Below are positions 26,517 to 38,202 of a stretch of DNA of 64,000 nucleotides, piece after piece. Within the stretch, counting starts at the first letter, position 1, and each line of letters begins with the position of its first letter. Both the position numbers and the translations under genes were made by a program. Origin of the DNA: Bacteroidota bacterium (GTDB lineage Bacteria > Bacteroidota > Bacteroidia > B-17B0 > Aurantibacillaceae); assembly GCA_016185125.1 (NCBI GenBank), contig JACPOC010000027.1, positions 104,985 through 168,984 on the forward strand, written 5' to 3'. The notes beneath the pieces are model-generated. The model had not been told where the DNA came from and made no database searches. It worked only from the letters and a program-made list of their open reading frames with translations.

Positions 26517-27527
26517 ATGATCGAAACTGATATTGTAATTATAGGCGCAGGCCCTGTTGGTTTATTTGCTGTATTTGAAGCGGGCTTGTTAAAAATGCGT
26601 TGCCATCTTGTGGATTATTTACCCCAAGCAGGCGGCCAATTAACTGAAATATACCCAAAAAAACCAATTTATGATATACCGGGCTTTCCATCAGTGCTGG
26701 CGCATGAATTGATAGATAATTTGCTAAAGCAGGCTGAGCCTTTTCATCCAACCTTTACTTTTGGCGAGCGTATTGAAACTCTGCAAAAGCGGGGCGAATG
26801 CGATTTTGTTTTAACAACCAATATGCATACGGAGATTCATGCAAAAGTGGTGGTAATAGCAGGCGGATTAGGATGCTTTGAACCAAGAAAACCGGAAGTA
26901 AGCGGACTTGAAAAATTTGAGAACGGAAAAGGTATTAATTACATGATATTAGATCCGGAAAAATACCGCGGGCAAAAAATGGTAATTGCCGGGGGCGGAG
27001 ATAGTGCCCTGGATTGGGCTATTTTTTTAAGTGAAGTTTGCAGCGAGTTAACATTGGTGCACCGGAGCGAAAGTTTCAGAGGAGCCCCCGATAGTGTAAG
27101 TAAGGTAATGAAACTGGCCGAAGAAGGAAAGATAAAACTTGAATTAAATTCTACGCTTGATGCGGTGCATGGTAACGATCAGTTACAAAGTGTGGATGTA
27201 ATGAATATTAAAACTAAAGAAAAAGTGAGTGTTGCCGCAGATCATTTGATTCCTTTGTTTGGTTTGAGTCCTAAATTAGGACCTATTGAAAAATGGGGAT
27301 TGAATTTAGATAAACATGCCATTGAAGTAAATACGGATGATTACAGTACCAATATTTTGGGAGTGTATGCCATTGGCGATATTAATACCTATAAAAATAA
27401 ACTGAAATTAATTTTGTGCGGCTTTCACGAAGCTGCTTTAATGAGCCACAGTGCCTATAAATACATTAACCCGGGTGTAAAATATACCATGAAGTATACC
27501 ACAGTTCAGGGCGTGCATGAGTTTTAA
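26517..27527 (+). CDS. Ferredoxin-NADP+ reductase, thioredoxin-reductase-like type
   Basis: The flavoprotein has 336 residues. FAD motif VIIGAGPVGLFAVFEAG at 7-23, GGQLTEIYPKKPIYDIPGFP near 39-58, the NADPH motif MVIAGGGDSALDWAIFL near 154-170 with HRSESFRG downstream, and a C-terminal GVYAIGDINTYKNKLKLILCG. The redox CxxC of true thioredoxin reductases is missing, which together with the C-terminal extension marks the FNR subgroup (YumC-like). It would exchange electrons between NADPH and ferredoxin or flavodoxin. It is divergent from the T9SS gene and transcribed alone. Confidence 0.9.
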   Translation: MIETDIVIIGAGPVGLFAVFEAGLLKMRCHLVDYLPQAGGQLTEIYPKKPIYDIPGFPSVLAHELIDNLLKQAEPFHPTFTFGERIETLQKRGECDFVLTTNMHTEIHAKVVVIAGGLGCFEPRKPEVSGLEKFENGKGINYMILDPEKYRGQKMVIAGGGDSALDWAIFLSEVCSELTLVHRSESFRGAPDSVSKVMKLAEEGKIKLELNSTLDAVHGNDQLQSVDVMNIKTKEKVSVAADHLIPLFGLSPKLGPIEKWGLNLDKHAIEVNTDDYSTNILGVYAIGDINTYKNKLKLILCGFHEAALMSHSAYKYINPGVKYTMKYTTVQGVHEF

Positions 27528-27543
27528 AAAAAATGTTTAGGAA

Positions 27544-28341
27544 TTACTTTGTGGTTTTTCCTTCGTACATGCGGGTAAAATCCGTGTCTACCGTTTCCCA
27601 AAGTTCAATTTTATTTCCTTCAGGGTCCATGATGTGAAGAAATTTACCGTATTCATAAACATCTATTTTGTCCAATACCTGCACGCCGTTTTTTTCTAAT
27701 TCTGTTTTTAATTTTTCGAGATTCTGAACACGATAATTGATCATAAATTGTTTTTGTGAAGGTTCAAAATATTTTGTTTTTTCATTAAACGGACTCCATT
27801 GTAAATAACCTTTTTCATTAGGGTCACTTGATTTTCGGAATTCAAAAAGACTTCCCGACTCGTTAGGAACAAGTCCTAAATTTTTATAATACCATTCATT
27901 TAAAGTTTTTACATTTTGTGCTTTAAAAAAAATTCCGCCAATGCCTGTAACTTTTTTATAAGCCGTATCAGGTTGCGCGTTTACACAGCCATCGTAAAAA
28001 ATATCCGCTTTTTGTACATCGGTTTTAAAAATTTCTTTTATTACCGCTGTGTCTGTTTGCACAAGTAATTTAGCGCTTTCAAGATCTTTTGCCTTCAGGC
28101 AAATTATTCCCTTATCGGAATAACGCATTCCGAAAATGACAACACCTTTCTTTTTTAAAAAAGTTAAAAATTTAGAGTGTGAGGCGGAGTACTGTTGCTT
28201 GTCAAAATCCAATTTTTTATTCCAGTTTTTCCCTAAGGAATAATGCACAATAAAATACTCAGAGTCTTCTGTAATTTTATTTGAAGTTAGAATAAAAAGT
28301 AGCGCGAAAGCTAAAAAGCCGATGATAGTATTTTTGATCAT
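27544..28341 (-). CDS. Exported or anchored YCII-like / VOC (glyoxalase) fusion protein
   Basis: The protein has 265 residues. An N-terminal hydrophobic segment (IIGFLAFALLFILTS) is a signal or anchor. Residues 28-120 look like a YCII-type ferredoxin-like domain (YFIVHYSLGKNW, HSKFLTFLKKKGVVIFG, LESAKLLVQTDTAVI). Residues 130-258 are a VOC domain: GIGGIFFKAQNVKTLNEWYY, NLGLVPNE, KQFMINYRVQNLEKL and the end FLHIMDPEGNKIELWE, with metal-ligand-type His and Glu. Ligand and reaction are unknown. It is the last gene of a four-gene operon. Extracytoplasmic location is unusual for VOC proteins. Confidence 0.75.
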   Translation of the reverse strand: MIKNTIIGFLAFALLFILTSNKITEDSEYFIVHYSLGKNWNKKLDFDKQQYSASHSKFLTFLKKKGVVIFGMRYSDKGIICLKAKDLESAKLLVQTDTAVIKEIFKTDVQKADIFYDGCVNAQPDTAYKKVTGIGGIFFKAQNVKTLNEWYYKNLGLVPNESGSLFEFRKSSDPNEKGYLQWSPFNEKTKYFEPSQKQFMINYRVQNLEKLKTELEKNGVQVLDKIDVYEYGKFLHIMDPEGNKIELWETVDTDFTRMYEGKTTK

Positions 28342-28351
28342 AAAAATTTAT

Positions 28352-29320
28352 TTAAAAATTGAATGTACTTATTTTATTTTGGGGAAGTGTTTTAGACCCG
28401 AATTTTTTGCTCCAATATTCTGCCAGATATTCCTGTTCGGTTTGGCCCGGAGTAGGAATTAAAATGATGTTTTTTTTATTCAACGCGTGAAGATCCATTA
28501 AGCTACTATAGCCGCTGCGGCAGAAAATAACCTCACTTTGCGCAAGGAGTTCGCCAATTTTTATTTTATCAGGACAAAAAAAGGTTTCAATGTTTTTAGT
28601 TTCTTTTATTGTTGGGCGAGGCGAGATCAGAGCAAACTTAAGCGTAGAATTATTTTCAGCAAGCTTTATTAATTTATTTTTTAAAATAGTTTGCTGAGGT
28701 TCCGGCCCCGAAAGAAGAAACAAATAATCGTATTTTTTTTGCGTCTTTGTTTTATTTAAACGGCTTTGCGGCCCTATGTATTTTACGTTTGGATGAAAAT
28801 GCTTTCCGTGCGATAAGTCTCCGCTAAGTGATTTTTCTTCAGATTCAAAATCAGGAACCCATACTTCATTAAAATTTTGAATGTATTTTTTATTGATGCT
28901 TTGTGCGAGTCTGTTTGCAAAGGGACTTTTTAAAAACAGCTGATGCGTGATAAGCACCGAATGAACATTTTTAGAAAACAAGCCCAAACGGTTATCGCTG
29001 ATTACATAATTTATTTTATGTGTTTTAATAATTTCGGAAAACAGTTTATTTTCTGTTTTTAGTGCCGTAGAAATTTTTGGCCATTGCAGCATTAACTTAA
29101 ACCATAAAGGAAGAAAAGATGAATAAGTAATGTTGTAAGGGGGAATATTTATTTTTTCAAGCTCGGGAAATTCTTCTTCAAAAATGGTTTTAGTGAGAGG
29201 TGTAATTCCGATGATTATTTTGTTATTTTCTTGGAGATCTCTAATTATAGGAACGCATCGGGTTGCATGGCCAAGGCCCCAATCAAGGGTCGAAAAAAAT
29301 ATGGTTTTGTTTTGCAGCAA
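28352..29320 (-). CDS. Glycosyltransferase, GT28/MurG-like GT-B fold
   Basis: The protein has 322 residues. It begins TIFFSTLDWGLGHATRCVPI, with the G-x-GH glycine-rich loop of MurG/GT28 proteins, and contains NYVISDNRLGLF near 103 and a C-terminal donor domain with LFLLSGPEPQ, CRSGYSSLMDL near 270 (equivalent to the HxGxxS/T donor loop, with Arg in place of His) and LIPTPGQTEQEYLAEYW. Many Bacteroidota have this conserved hypothetical glycosyltransferase; acceptor and donor are unknown. It lies 6 bases after the DUF1801 gene stop in an operon. Confidence 0.8.
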   Translation of the reverse strand: MLQNKTIFFSTLDWGLGHATRCVPIIRDLQENNKIIIGITPLTKTIFEEEFPELEKINIPPYNITYSSFLPLWFKLMLQWPKISTALKTENKLFSEIIKTHKINYVISDNRLGLFSKNVHSVLITHQLFLKSPFANRLAQSINKKYIQNFNEVWVPDFESEEKSLSGDLSHGKHFHPNVKYIGPQSRLNKTKTQKKYDYLFLLSGPEPQQTILKNKLIKLAENNSTLKFALISPRPTIKETKNIETFFCPDKIKIGELLAQSEVIFCRSGYSSLMDLHALNKKNIILIPTPGQTEQEYLAEYWSKKFGSKTLPQNKISTFNF

Positions 29321-29326
29321 ACAGAT

Positions 29327-29788
29327 TTATTTTTTTTGACGGAAGGCTTTTTCGTAGACATCAATCCAATCATCCGGAGACATTTTTGAGGCCAACTCAC
29401 CGATGAATTTAAAGGGAATATCTGCAGGCTTTTTGAAACGGAGACAGGATTTCCCCATATCTAATTTTTTGGAAGAATGTTTAGGATATTCTTCGGTAAA
29501 CCATTTCAATAATTTTTGATCGGCATACAAACCCATGTGATAAACGGCAATAAAATTTTTTTGCGAAGCCAAACTCAAAAACGGTAAAGGCAATTTGGGA
29601 TCACAGTGGTAACCGTTAGGGTATTTAGAATGTGGAACAACGTAGCCAACCATTCCATAACCCATGGTTTCTCTAAAACCTTTCGGTAAATTTTTTTTAA
29701 TTTGTTTACGAAGTTCGTTCATCGCCTCTTTCCTGTCATCAGGTAACGAATCAAAATATTCGTCGGGTGTTTTTGCTTCTGAAATCAT
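29327..29788 (-). CDS. DUF1801 domain-containing protein
   Basis: A small cytoplasmic protein of 153 residues. It has the DUF1801 pattern: TPDEYFDSLPDDRKEAMNEL, GFRETMGYGMVGYVVPHS, FISL-like strand LPFLSLASQKNFIAVYHMGL, and MGKSCLRFKKPADIPFKFIG. The function of the family is unknown; members adopt an iron-chaperone/frataxin-like fold in some structures. It is gene two of a four-gene operon (10- and 6-base spacings). A second DUF1801-type protein is at 47545. Confidence 0.88.
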   Translation of the reverse strand: MISEAKTPDEYFDSLPDDRKEAMNELRKQIKKNLPKGFRETMGYGMVGYVVPHSKYPNGYHCDPKLPLPFLSLASQKNFIAVYHMGLYADQKLLKWFTEEYPKHSSKKLDMGKSCLRFKKPADIPFKFIGELASKMSPDDWIDVYEKAFRQKK

Positions 29789-29798
29789 TGGCTATTTT

Positions 29799-30509
29799 TT
29801 AATTTAGGTTAAGTCCAAATACTAATCCAAACCAAGGTTTATTTTCGTAAATCCAATGTTGCTTGTTTTTATCAAGTAGATTGTCCCATCCAATAGCAAA
29901 GCCGGAAGTGAATTTGCCAATGGCCATAATAACTGCGATTCCTTTAGTAAAAACCACTCCTTCGTAGTCCAACTTAATGTTATTGCTTGTAACCCAGGTA
30001 TTTACGGGGGATGAACCAAATCCCGCAAAACCTCCAACAGAAATCCCATAATGACGGGTTTCTCTGCGGTGATAATTAAAATAATTATTTTCGTATTTTA
30101 ATTGGTAATTATCGTTTCTGAAGCCAAAATAAACCGCGCCGTTTAAGCTGGTTGTAAATTGTTGCGGAAGTGAATTTGTTAAAGGGCGGTATTTAAAAGG
30201 AATAGCTAGGGCGTCGAAATCAAAAGTGGTGGCGTTAAAAGTATGCGATTCTATTTTCTCTTTTGAGTGCGAGGGAAAAATCTTAAGTGAATAGTTGTTT
30301 GTATCAATTTGATGGTTCTTATTTACGTTTTGAAGGTTATAAACAATTAGTGAATCTCCACTGTTTGTTACATAAACTTTTTTAGACTTAAATAACTTAG
30401 AGTTGTATTTGCCTTCAGGAAGACCATCGTTGGCGGTATCTTTTAATGCCCCACAGGCTGAAAAAAAAATTAAAATTAAAACGGCGAATAGAATTTTTAA
30501 ATTATCCAT
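29799..30509 (-). CDS. Hypothetical outer-membrane lipoprotein
   Basis: The protein has 236 residues. A lipobox FFSAC places the lipidated Cys at residue 19. The mature part begins with a short soluble region (KVYVTNSGDSLIVYNLQN) and ends with alternating aromatic strands and glycines (HYGISVGGFAGFGS, FTSGFAIGWDNLLD, PWFGLVFGLNLN), which suggests a small beta-barrel or barrel-like fold ending in Asn. I do not recognise the family. It starts the four-gene operon that ends with the YCII-VOC fusion and lies 103 bases after gyrB. Confidence 0.75.
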   Translation of the reverse strand: MDNLKILFAVLILIFFSACGALKDTANDGLPEGKYNSKLFKSKKVYVTNSGDSLIVYNLQNVNKNHQIDTNNYSLKIFPSHSKEKIESHTFNATTFDFDALAIPFKYRPLTNSLPQQFTTSLNGAVYFGFRNDNYQLKYENNYFNYHRRETRHYGISVGGFAGFGSSPVNTWVTSNNIKLDYEGVVFTKGIAVIMAIGKFTSGFAIGWDNLLDKNKQHWIYENKPWFGLVFGLNLN

Positions 30510-30612
30510 TAAGGAAAGCTGTAAATTAAAAAATACATTAATTTTAAAATACTATGCCGGCATAATAATAGTGAATGTTGTTCGACTAATAACACCAGAA
30601 TCTTCTTTTTAT

Positions 30613-32598
<1,986 letters not shown>

Positions 32599-32714
32599 TT
32601 AAATATAGTGAATTGTTAGGGATTGAGGGCTATAAAGTTTGATAAATTTTACTAACAACATGTTAAAAAAAAATATAAAAATAAGGGTTAATTTTAGCCA
32701 TATTTTTAGGAATT

Positions 32715-34034
32715 ATGCTTTGGCACATTATACGATATCTTACCACCTTTATAATGCCCATTTTTTATAAAAGGATTGGAGGCACTAATGTTCATCATAT
32801 CCTTAAAAAAGGACCGGTTATTATTGCCATGAATCATCCTAACGCGTTTGCCGACCCTATTCTTTTTACCTATGTAACCTATCCGGCCAGAGTGAGTTAC
32901 CTTGCCAGAGGCGATGCGTTTAAGCCGGGCATTGCTTCGTGGTTGCTGGAGCAGATTGGTGTAGTGCCAATTTTTCGCCTTCAGGATGGAGGAAAAGAGG
33001 GGTTAAAAAAGAACGATGAGGCTTACCGAAGGGTTAACAGCTTACTTAAGCGCAACGGTAAAATTATCATTTTTGCAGAAGGGCTTTGTGTGCAGGAAAG
33101 ACGATTGCGTCCCCTTAAAAAAGGTGTCTGCCGCATGGTTTTTGGTGCCTACGAATTTTTGAATGACGACAGGCTTACCGTAATTCCTGTTGGGATTAAT
33201 TACAGCGAGGCTAATAAATTCAGAAGCACTGTGTATTATAACATTGGAGAACCTATTTATGTAAAAGACTATATAGAGGCCTATAAAAATAACCCTGCAA
33301 AAACCAATAATCTCTTTTTACACGATCTGGAGCCCAGAATGAAGGAGTTGATAACCCACATTAATAATAAAGAGTATGACGAGGTGGTTTTGCAGGTGGA
33401 ACATCTTTGCAAAAAAGACATGCTGAAAAGCCAGGGTTTGGATTATAAAAATCTTAAGCATGATTACGAGGTTACCAAACAAATTACCGAAAAAGTAAAC
33501 CTCGCCGAAATTGAAAATAAAGTTATTCTTGATGAATTTAAAGAGAAAGCTGCTTTATATTTTAAAGAAGTTAAGAAAAATAAATTGCGCGACTGGCTTT
33601 TAAATCCTAATCAAAATAAAGTAGTTACTCCTGTAAATGTGTTTTTGCGTTTGCTGGGGGTAATTGCCGGATTTCCCTTATTTATTGTGGGATTAATGGG
33701 GAATTATGCCGCCTATAAGGCTACAGAATTAATCGCAAAAAAATCAGTTAAAAAAAAGGTAGAATTTTTTGCCTCCGTAGCGCTTGGAGCGGGAATGGTT
33801 ATTTTATGGCTTAACTATATCATTTGGTTTTACGCGGTCTATTATTTTTCACCAAATATTTTTATGCCTTTGTTTGTTTGTTTGATATTAGCATTGTGTG
33901 GTTGGTTTTGCTTGTATTTTTACCCTTTTTTATTAAAAACAATAAGTATGTTAAGAGCTGTTAAAAAAAACGCGGCATTCTTTTCTCTGACGGAGAAGCG
34001 GGGTGAACTGATGAATCTAATTAACAAATTTTAA
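32715..34034 (+). CDS. PlsC-type lysophospholipid acyltransferase with C-terminal membrane helices
   Basis: The protein has 439 residues. An acyltransferase domain (about 25-200) shows NHPNAFADP near residue 39, a variant of the HX4D motif with five residues between His and Asp as seen in related Bacteroidota proteins, SYLARGDAF, and FAEGLCVQERRLRPLKKGV (the FPEG-type block). Residues 200-290 are charged and helical. Hydrophobic helices follow at about 300-330, 350-385 and 390-420. It likely acylates a glycerolipid or lysolipid at the inner membrane. A role with the GlsB-like enzyme at 904 in aminolipid synthesis is possible but unproven. Confidence 0.85.
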   Translation: MLWHIIRYLTTFIMPIFYKRIGGTNVHHILKKGPVIIAMNHPNAFADPILFTYVTYPARVSYLARGDAFKPGIASWLLEQIGVVPIFRLQDGGKEGLKKNDEAYRRVNSLLKRNGKIIIFAEGLCVQERRLRPLKKGVCRMVFGAYEFLNDDRLTVIPVGINYSEANKFRSTVYYNIGEPIYVKDYIEAYKNNPAKTNNLFLHDLEPRMKELITHINNKEYDEVVLQVEHLCKKDMLKSQGLDYKNLKHDYEVTKQITEKVNLAEIENKVILDEFKEKAALYFKEVKKNKLRDWLLNPNQNKVVTPVNVFLRLLGVIAGFPLFIVGLMGNYAAYKATELIAKKSVKKKVEFFASVALGAGMVILWLNYIIWFYAVYYFSPNIFMPLFVCLILALCGWFCLYFYPFLLKTISMLRAVKKNAAFFSLTEKRGELMNLINKF

Positions 34035-34100
34035 ACCTGGGGATTGTAACTTTTGGCATGCGCTTTGAGTATAACCAATACTAACCCAAACAGAAAAGAA

Positions 34101-34949
34101 ATGAAAATAAAAAATATTGCTATTAAATCCGCTGCACTTATTGGGGTTGTTGCAATATGTTCCGCCGGGTATATGTCAGAAAGAACTTCTGCTATTACAG
34201 AAAGTATTAATTCTAAAGAACAGTTTAATCAGCCGCTTCCAAATAAAACAAATATTGCTTTTAAGGAAGGCGAGGTTTTAACCTATCGTTTACATTATGG
34301 CGCGTTAAATGCAGGTCAGGCTGTTTTAGAAGTTAAACCTGATTTAATTGATGTGAGCGGCAGAAAAGTGTATCACATTGTAGGTAGTGGTTTTACTACC
34401 GGAAGTGCCGATTGGTTTTACAAAGTACGCGACCGTTATGAAACCTATTTGGATAAAGATGCATTGCTTCCTTGGTTATTTGTAAGACGGGTGGATGAGG
34501 GTGGTGTAAAATTCAGCCAAGATTATGCCTTCAATCATTATACCAAAAAAGTAGATATTGGTAATGGCGAAAAGTTTGATGTTCCAAACGGAATACAGGA
34601 TATGGTAAGCGCGTTTTATTCGGCTCGTAACCTTGATTTAAGCAATGCCAAAGAAGGCGATATCTTTACTTTAAATTGTTTTTTGGATAAAGAAATCTGG
34701 CCTTTAAAAATAAAATTTATTGGCAGAGAAGAAATAAAAACCGATATAGGAAAATTCAACACTTTATTATTCAGGCCTATTGTACAAAAAGGGCGTGTGT
34801 TTAAAAAAGAGGAAGATTTAAATGTGTGGATCAGCGACGATAAAAATCACATTATTTTGCGTGCGCAGGCTAACATTATAATTGGCAGTATTAAAATGGA
34901 CATTCAAAAAATGCAAAATTTAGCGAACGAAACCAGTCAGCTAAATTAA
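34101..34949 (+). CDS. DUF3108 family exported protein
   Basis: The protein has 282 residues from the ATG at 34101, preceded by a purine-rich AAAAGAA. An earlier start at 34053 gives a non-signal extension and is rejected. The signal sequence is IKSAALIGVVAICSAG. The family core is visible: FKEGEVLTYRLHYGALNAGQ, YHIVGSGFTTGSADWFYKV, DRYETYLDKDALLPWLFVRR, and a final strand set with IVQKGRVFKKEEDLNVWISD. DUF3108 proteins are periplasmic and of unknown function, with a beta-clam fold like LolA/LolB relatives. The stop overlaps the convergent sensor gene by 4 bases. Confidence 0.88.
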   Translation: MKIKNIAIKSAALIGVVAICSAGYMSERTSAITESINSKEQFNQPLPNKTNIAFKEGEVLTYRLHYGALNAGQAVLEVKPDLIDVSGRKVYHIVGSGFTTGSADWFYKVRDRYETYLDKDALLPWLFVRRVDEGGVKFSQDYAFNHYTKKVDIGNGEKFDVPNGIQDMVSAFYSARNLDLSNAKEGDIFTLNCFLDKEIWPLKIKFIGREEIKTDIGKFNTLLFRPIVQKGRVFKKEEDLNVWISDDKNHIILRAQANIIIGSIKMDIQKMQNLANETSQLN

Positions 34950-37900
34950 AACTGAAGCCCTACAACCATTATATCATCGGTTTGCGGGAGGCCCGCTTTC
35001 CAGCTGTTAACCAGTTCAAGGATAAAAGTGCATTGTTCATCTATTGGTAATGAAGAGGCTTTCTGAAGAATTTGCTTAAAGCGTTTGGAAGAAAGCTTCT
35101 TTTGTTTCGGCCCGCCGAACTGATCTTTAACTCCGTCGCTGTATAAATAAAAACAACGGCCTTCTTCATAGTCTATGGTTTGAGTTGTAAAAGTAATGTT
35201 GTCGTTTTCACCAATGGAATTTCGTTGCGCTTTTAATTCTACCAATTCGTTATCTTTTATATAACAGCAATCGTTTTTAGCTGCGGCAAAATGCGCGGTT
35301 TTGTTTACGGTATTAATACTTAAAAGGCATGCATCCATTCCATCGCGCAAATTAGTTTCCTTTAAATTAAGCTGATTATAAAATAAATAATTTAAGCGCG
35401 TAAGAATTTCTCCAGGCAAATAAATATGCTCTTCGTATACAATTTTATTTAGCAGCGAAGTGCCTACAATGCTGAGCATTGCTCCGGGAACCCCATGTCC
35501 GGTGCAATCGCCCGCAAAAACAATTAAAATATCTTTATACTTGCCAATCCAATAAAAATCTCCGCTGACTTTATCTTTAGGTTTGTATAAAATAAAACTT
35601 TGCGGAAGATTTATGTTTAGCACATCTTCTCCAACAAAAATAGCTTTTTGAATACGTTCGGCATACGAGATGCTGTCCATTAATTCGGCGCGTTTTTCCT
35701 GAATTTCAGCTGTGCGCTGCATTATAATTTCTTCTAACCTTTTTTGTTTTCGTTTATTGGATTTAAATCGTAAAACAACAAATACAATTCCCATAAAAAT
35801 GGCGAGCGAAACCGAAAAATAATAGAACCAGTTTGATTTGTAAAATGGAGGAATAATTTTTACGGTTACCCTAAAAGGTTCGGAAGACCAAGTGTTATCG
35901 GCATTTGCGCCCATTAGTTCAAAAGTATAAGTGCCGTACGGAAGATCGTTAAAATAAACGGTGTGGCGGTTGCCAACATTGCGCCACTCTTTATCCAAAG
36001 GAATCATTTTAAACTTAAAAGTATTTTTTTCGGGCATGTTAAAATCAAAGAGCGTAAAATTTACCTGAAAAGAATTTTGATATTCTTCCAAAATTATTTC
36101 CCGCTCATTTATTAAATTTTGGCGGATAAAAGAATTTCCGCTTCCCACAATACTTGTTACCTCTATTTTTGGAATGATGAAGTGAGAAACCTGAAAGTCG
36201 GGATTAAAAATTGCGAGTCCGTTTTGTGTGGCAATATAAAAATAACCTTCAAGTATATTTATTTCATGTACAGTTTCGGAAGGCAAACCATCATCGGTGG
36301 TAATTTCTGAATATTCATTGGTGGTGGGATTCCATCGAATTAATCCATTTCCGGTAGCCATCCATACTACATTTCGATAATAAACCATGTCATGTATTTC
36401 CGGAAAAAACTGGTCGCTTTGCCGGTACATTATTTCGTATTTTGCCGTTAAGGGATGGTATTTGATCAAGCCTAAATATTGCGAAGAGAACAAGATATCA
36501 TTATCATTAATTATTAAGGCATTGGTTAAATTACCAACATCGGGTAGTTTAATATTTACCACATGCTTTGTAACGGTGTTGTAACTTATCATTCCGTTAG
36601 AAAAAGTAAAATACAATACATCTTTATAAATAAAACTGGTATGAAATAAACCCGCAATATTACCCGGCTGTTTTATAAATTCAAATTGCTGGCTTGTTTT
36701 ATTAAATGAAAATATTTCGCCAATTCCTCCAATCCACAGTAGGTTTTTATTATTAGGATCTTCAATGATGTTATTTGCGTAATGCTCTTGATTATTCAAA
36801 AAACTTTTTACCCAAGGGGTGTTTCCTGAAAACGAAATTTTATGAAAATGATTTTGGCCGGCAACATAAACATCTCCCGCCGAATCTTCCAGAAAGTGAT
36901 TAACAAAACGCTCTTCATTTTTATTAGCAGCATTGGGGCCAAAGTTAACCGCCATTTTATTTAAACGATCATATACCGAAAAACCCTCACCGTCTATTCC
37001 TACAAAAGACAAATTGTTGTGAGCGCGACTTGGCAGCACGGCTGAAATGCGATTTCCCGGAAAAGAGTTTTTAGGATTCTGATAATTACGCTTAACAATT
37101 TCCATGCTTGGACGGCTGCTGGTTATTTTTTGCAAGCCTATATCCGATCCGATCCATAAAATATCGTTTTCGTCTTTGTGCAGAGCCCAGCATTTGTTGC
37201 TCATTAACGATTTTTCATTACCCGGATCGTTTCTGTAAATTTTAAATTCTTTCTTATCAATATCAAAGGCTGTTAAACCAAAACTCCAGTAACATTGCCA
37301 AATGATATTATCTTTAGTATGCGTGTAAGAAATGTTGGAATAGAAACCTTCCGGGGCTTTATAATAATTTTGTTCAAATGTTGCCGGATTGATATTTAAC
37401 AAGCCGTTATCAGTTGCTACCCAAATATTACCAAGATAATCTTCAGAAATGCCCACGTGCCCGTTACCGCCCCCTTTAATAGGTGTAATTTCTACTGCGG
37501 TTTTTTGTGAAAGGCTGCATTTGAATACGCGTGTGCTAAATGTACCGTTTTCATTTTTTTTACCTGCAGCCCAAAGATTGCCCAAGCGGTCAAAACACAT
37601 GGCCTGAATAGTCCAACCGGCTAAAAAGGTTTCGTTCTTATTCGAAATAGTTTCCAAAGAATTTTTAACGTTATCAAAAAGTAAAATCCCATCCGCGGTT
37701 CCTATAACCTTGTACCCGGCTGAGTTAAGTACCATGCTGTTAATATTCCGCCTCTTTTTAAAATTAATGGAAGTATCGGCAAGTTTTACACGTAAAAAAT
37801 TATTGGAACTATAACTGTAAATATTAAGCCCGCTTCGGGTGCCAATTAAAATACGGTCGGCATCTAATTGCTGCATGCACGTTATTGCCGGATGACTAAG

Positions 37901-38143
37901 CGATGTACTGTCTTTTCCTATGCTACGGTATTTTATAAAATCGTAACCGTTGTAGCGGTTAAGGCCCGCAACGGTTCCTACCCACAAATAGCCTTTTTGG
38001 TCCTGAAAAAGAGCACTCACAAAAGAATTATTCAGATCTTTAGTGTTAACGCGGTCTATTACAGCCGATTGCGACGGCTGCGAAAAACAATCAATGAACA
38101 GAAGGCGAGAAACGATAAATAAAATTACCAGTTTATGGAGCAT
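34946..38143 (-). CDS. Two-component-type propeller / Y_Y_Y / SpoIIE phosphatase sensor
   Basis: The protein has 1065 residues from the ATG at 38143, which begins the signal sequence HKLVILFIVSRLLFIDCFSQ; an upstream start at 38176 is rejected. Residues 25-660 form a periplasmic two-bladed set of regulator-propeller repeats (SALFQDQKGYLWVGTVAGL, ISEDYLGNIWVATDNGLL, MATGNGLIRWNP). Residues 665-750 are a Y_Y_Y domain (FKFKMIPLDKEWRNVG, YGTYTFELMGAN). One transmembrane helix lies near 765-785, followed by a coiled coil with DSISYAERIQKAI. The SpoIIE/PP2C domain has SGDFYWI, DCTGHGVPGAMLS, RDGMDAC, SDGVKDQFGG and TDDIMVVGL. It is the third phosphatase of its kind here. It joins an outside signal to cytoplasmic dephosphorylation; partners are unknown. 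Confidence 0.92.
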   Translation of the reverse strand: MLHKLVILFIVSRLLFIDCFSQPSQSAVIDRVNTKDLNNSFVSALFQDQKGYLWVGTVAGLNRYNGYDFIKYRSIGKDSTSLSHPAITCMQQLDADRILIGTRSGLNIYSYSSNNFLRVKLADTSINFKKRRNINSMVLNSAGYKVIGTADGILLFDNVKNSLETISNKNETFLAGWTIQAMCFDRLGNLWAAGKKNENGTFSTRVFKCSLSQKTAVEITPIKGGGNGHVGISEDYLGNIWVATDNGLLNINPATFEQNYYKAPEGFYSNISYTHTKDNIIWQCYWSFGLTAFDIDKKEFKIYRNDPGNEKSLMSNKCWALHKDENDILWIGSDIGLQKITSSRPSMEIVKRNYQNPKNSFPGNRISAVLPSRAHNNLSFVGIDGEGFSVYDRLNKMAVNFGPNAANKNEERFVNHFLEDSAGDVYVAGQNHFHKISFSGNTPWVKSFLNNQEHYANNIIEDPNNKNLLWIGGIGEIFSFNKTSQQFEFIKQPGNIAGLFHTSFIYKDVLYFTFSNGMISYNTVTKHVVNIKLPDVGNLTNALIINDNDILFSSQYLGLIKYHPLTAKYEIMYRQSDQFFPEIHDMVYYRNVVWMATGNGLIRWNPTTNEYSEITTDDGLPSETVHEINILEGYFYIATQNGLAIFNPDFQVSHFIIPKIEVTSIVGSGNSFIRQNLINEREIILEEYQNSFQVNFTLFDFNMPEKNTFKFKMIPLDKEWRNVGNRHTVYFNDLPYGTYTFELMGANADNTWSSEPFRVTVKIIPPFYKSNWFYYFSVSLAIFMGIVFVVLRFKSNKRKQKRLEEIIMQRTAEIQEKRAELMDSISYAERIQKAIFVGEDVLNINLPQSFILYKPKDKVSGDFYWIGKYKDILIVFAGDCTGHGVPGAMLSIVGTSLLNKIVYEEHIYLPGEILTRLNYLFYNQLNLKETNLRDGMDACLLSINTVNKTAHFAAAKNDCCYIKDNELVELKAQRNSIGENDNITFTTQTIDYEEGRCFYLYSDGVKDQFGGPKQKKLSSKRFKQILQKASSLPIDEQCTFILELVNSWKAGLPQTDDIMVVGLQF

Positions 38144-38202
38144 ATAATTGTGTTCATTGAGGGAACGAATTTTCAAATATAATAAATTATGATTGCTTTC
38201 GC

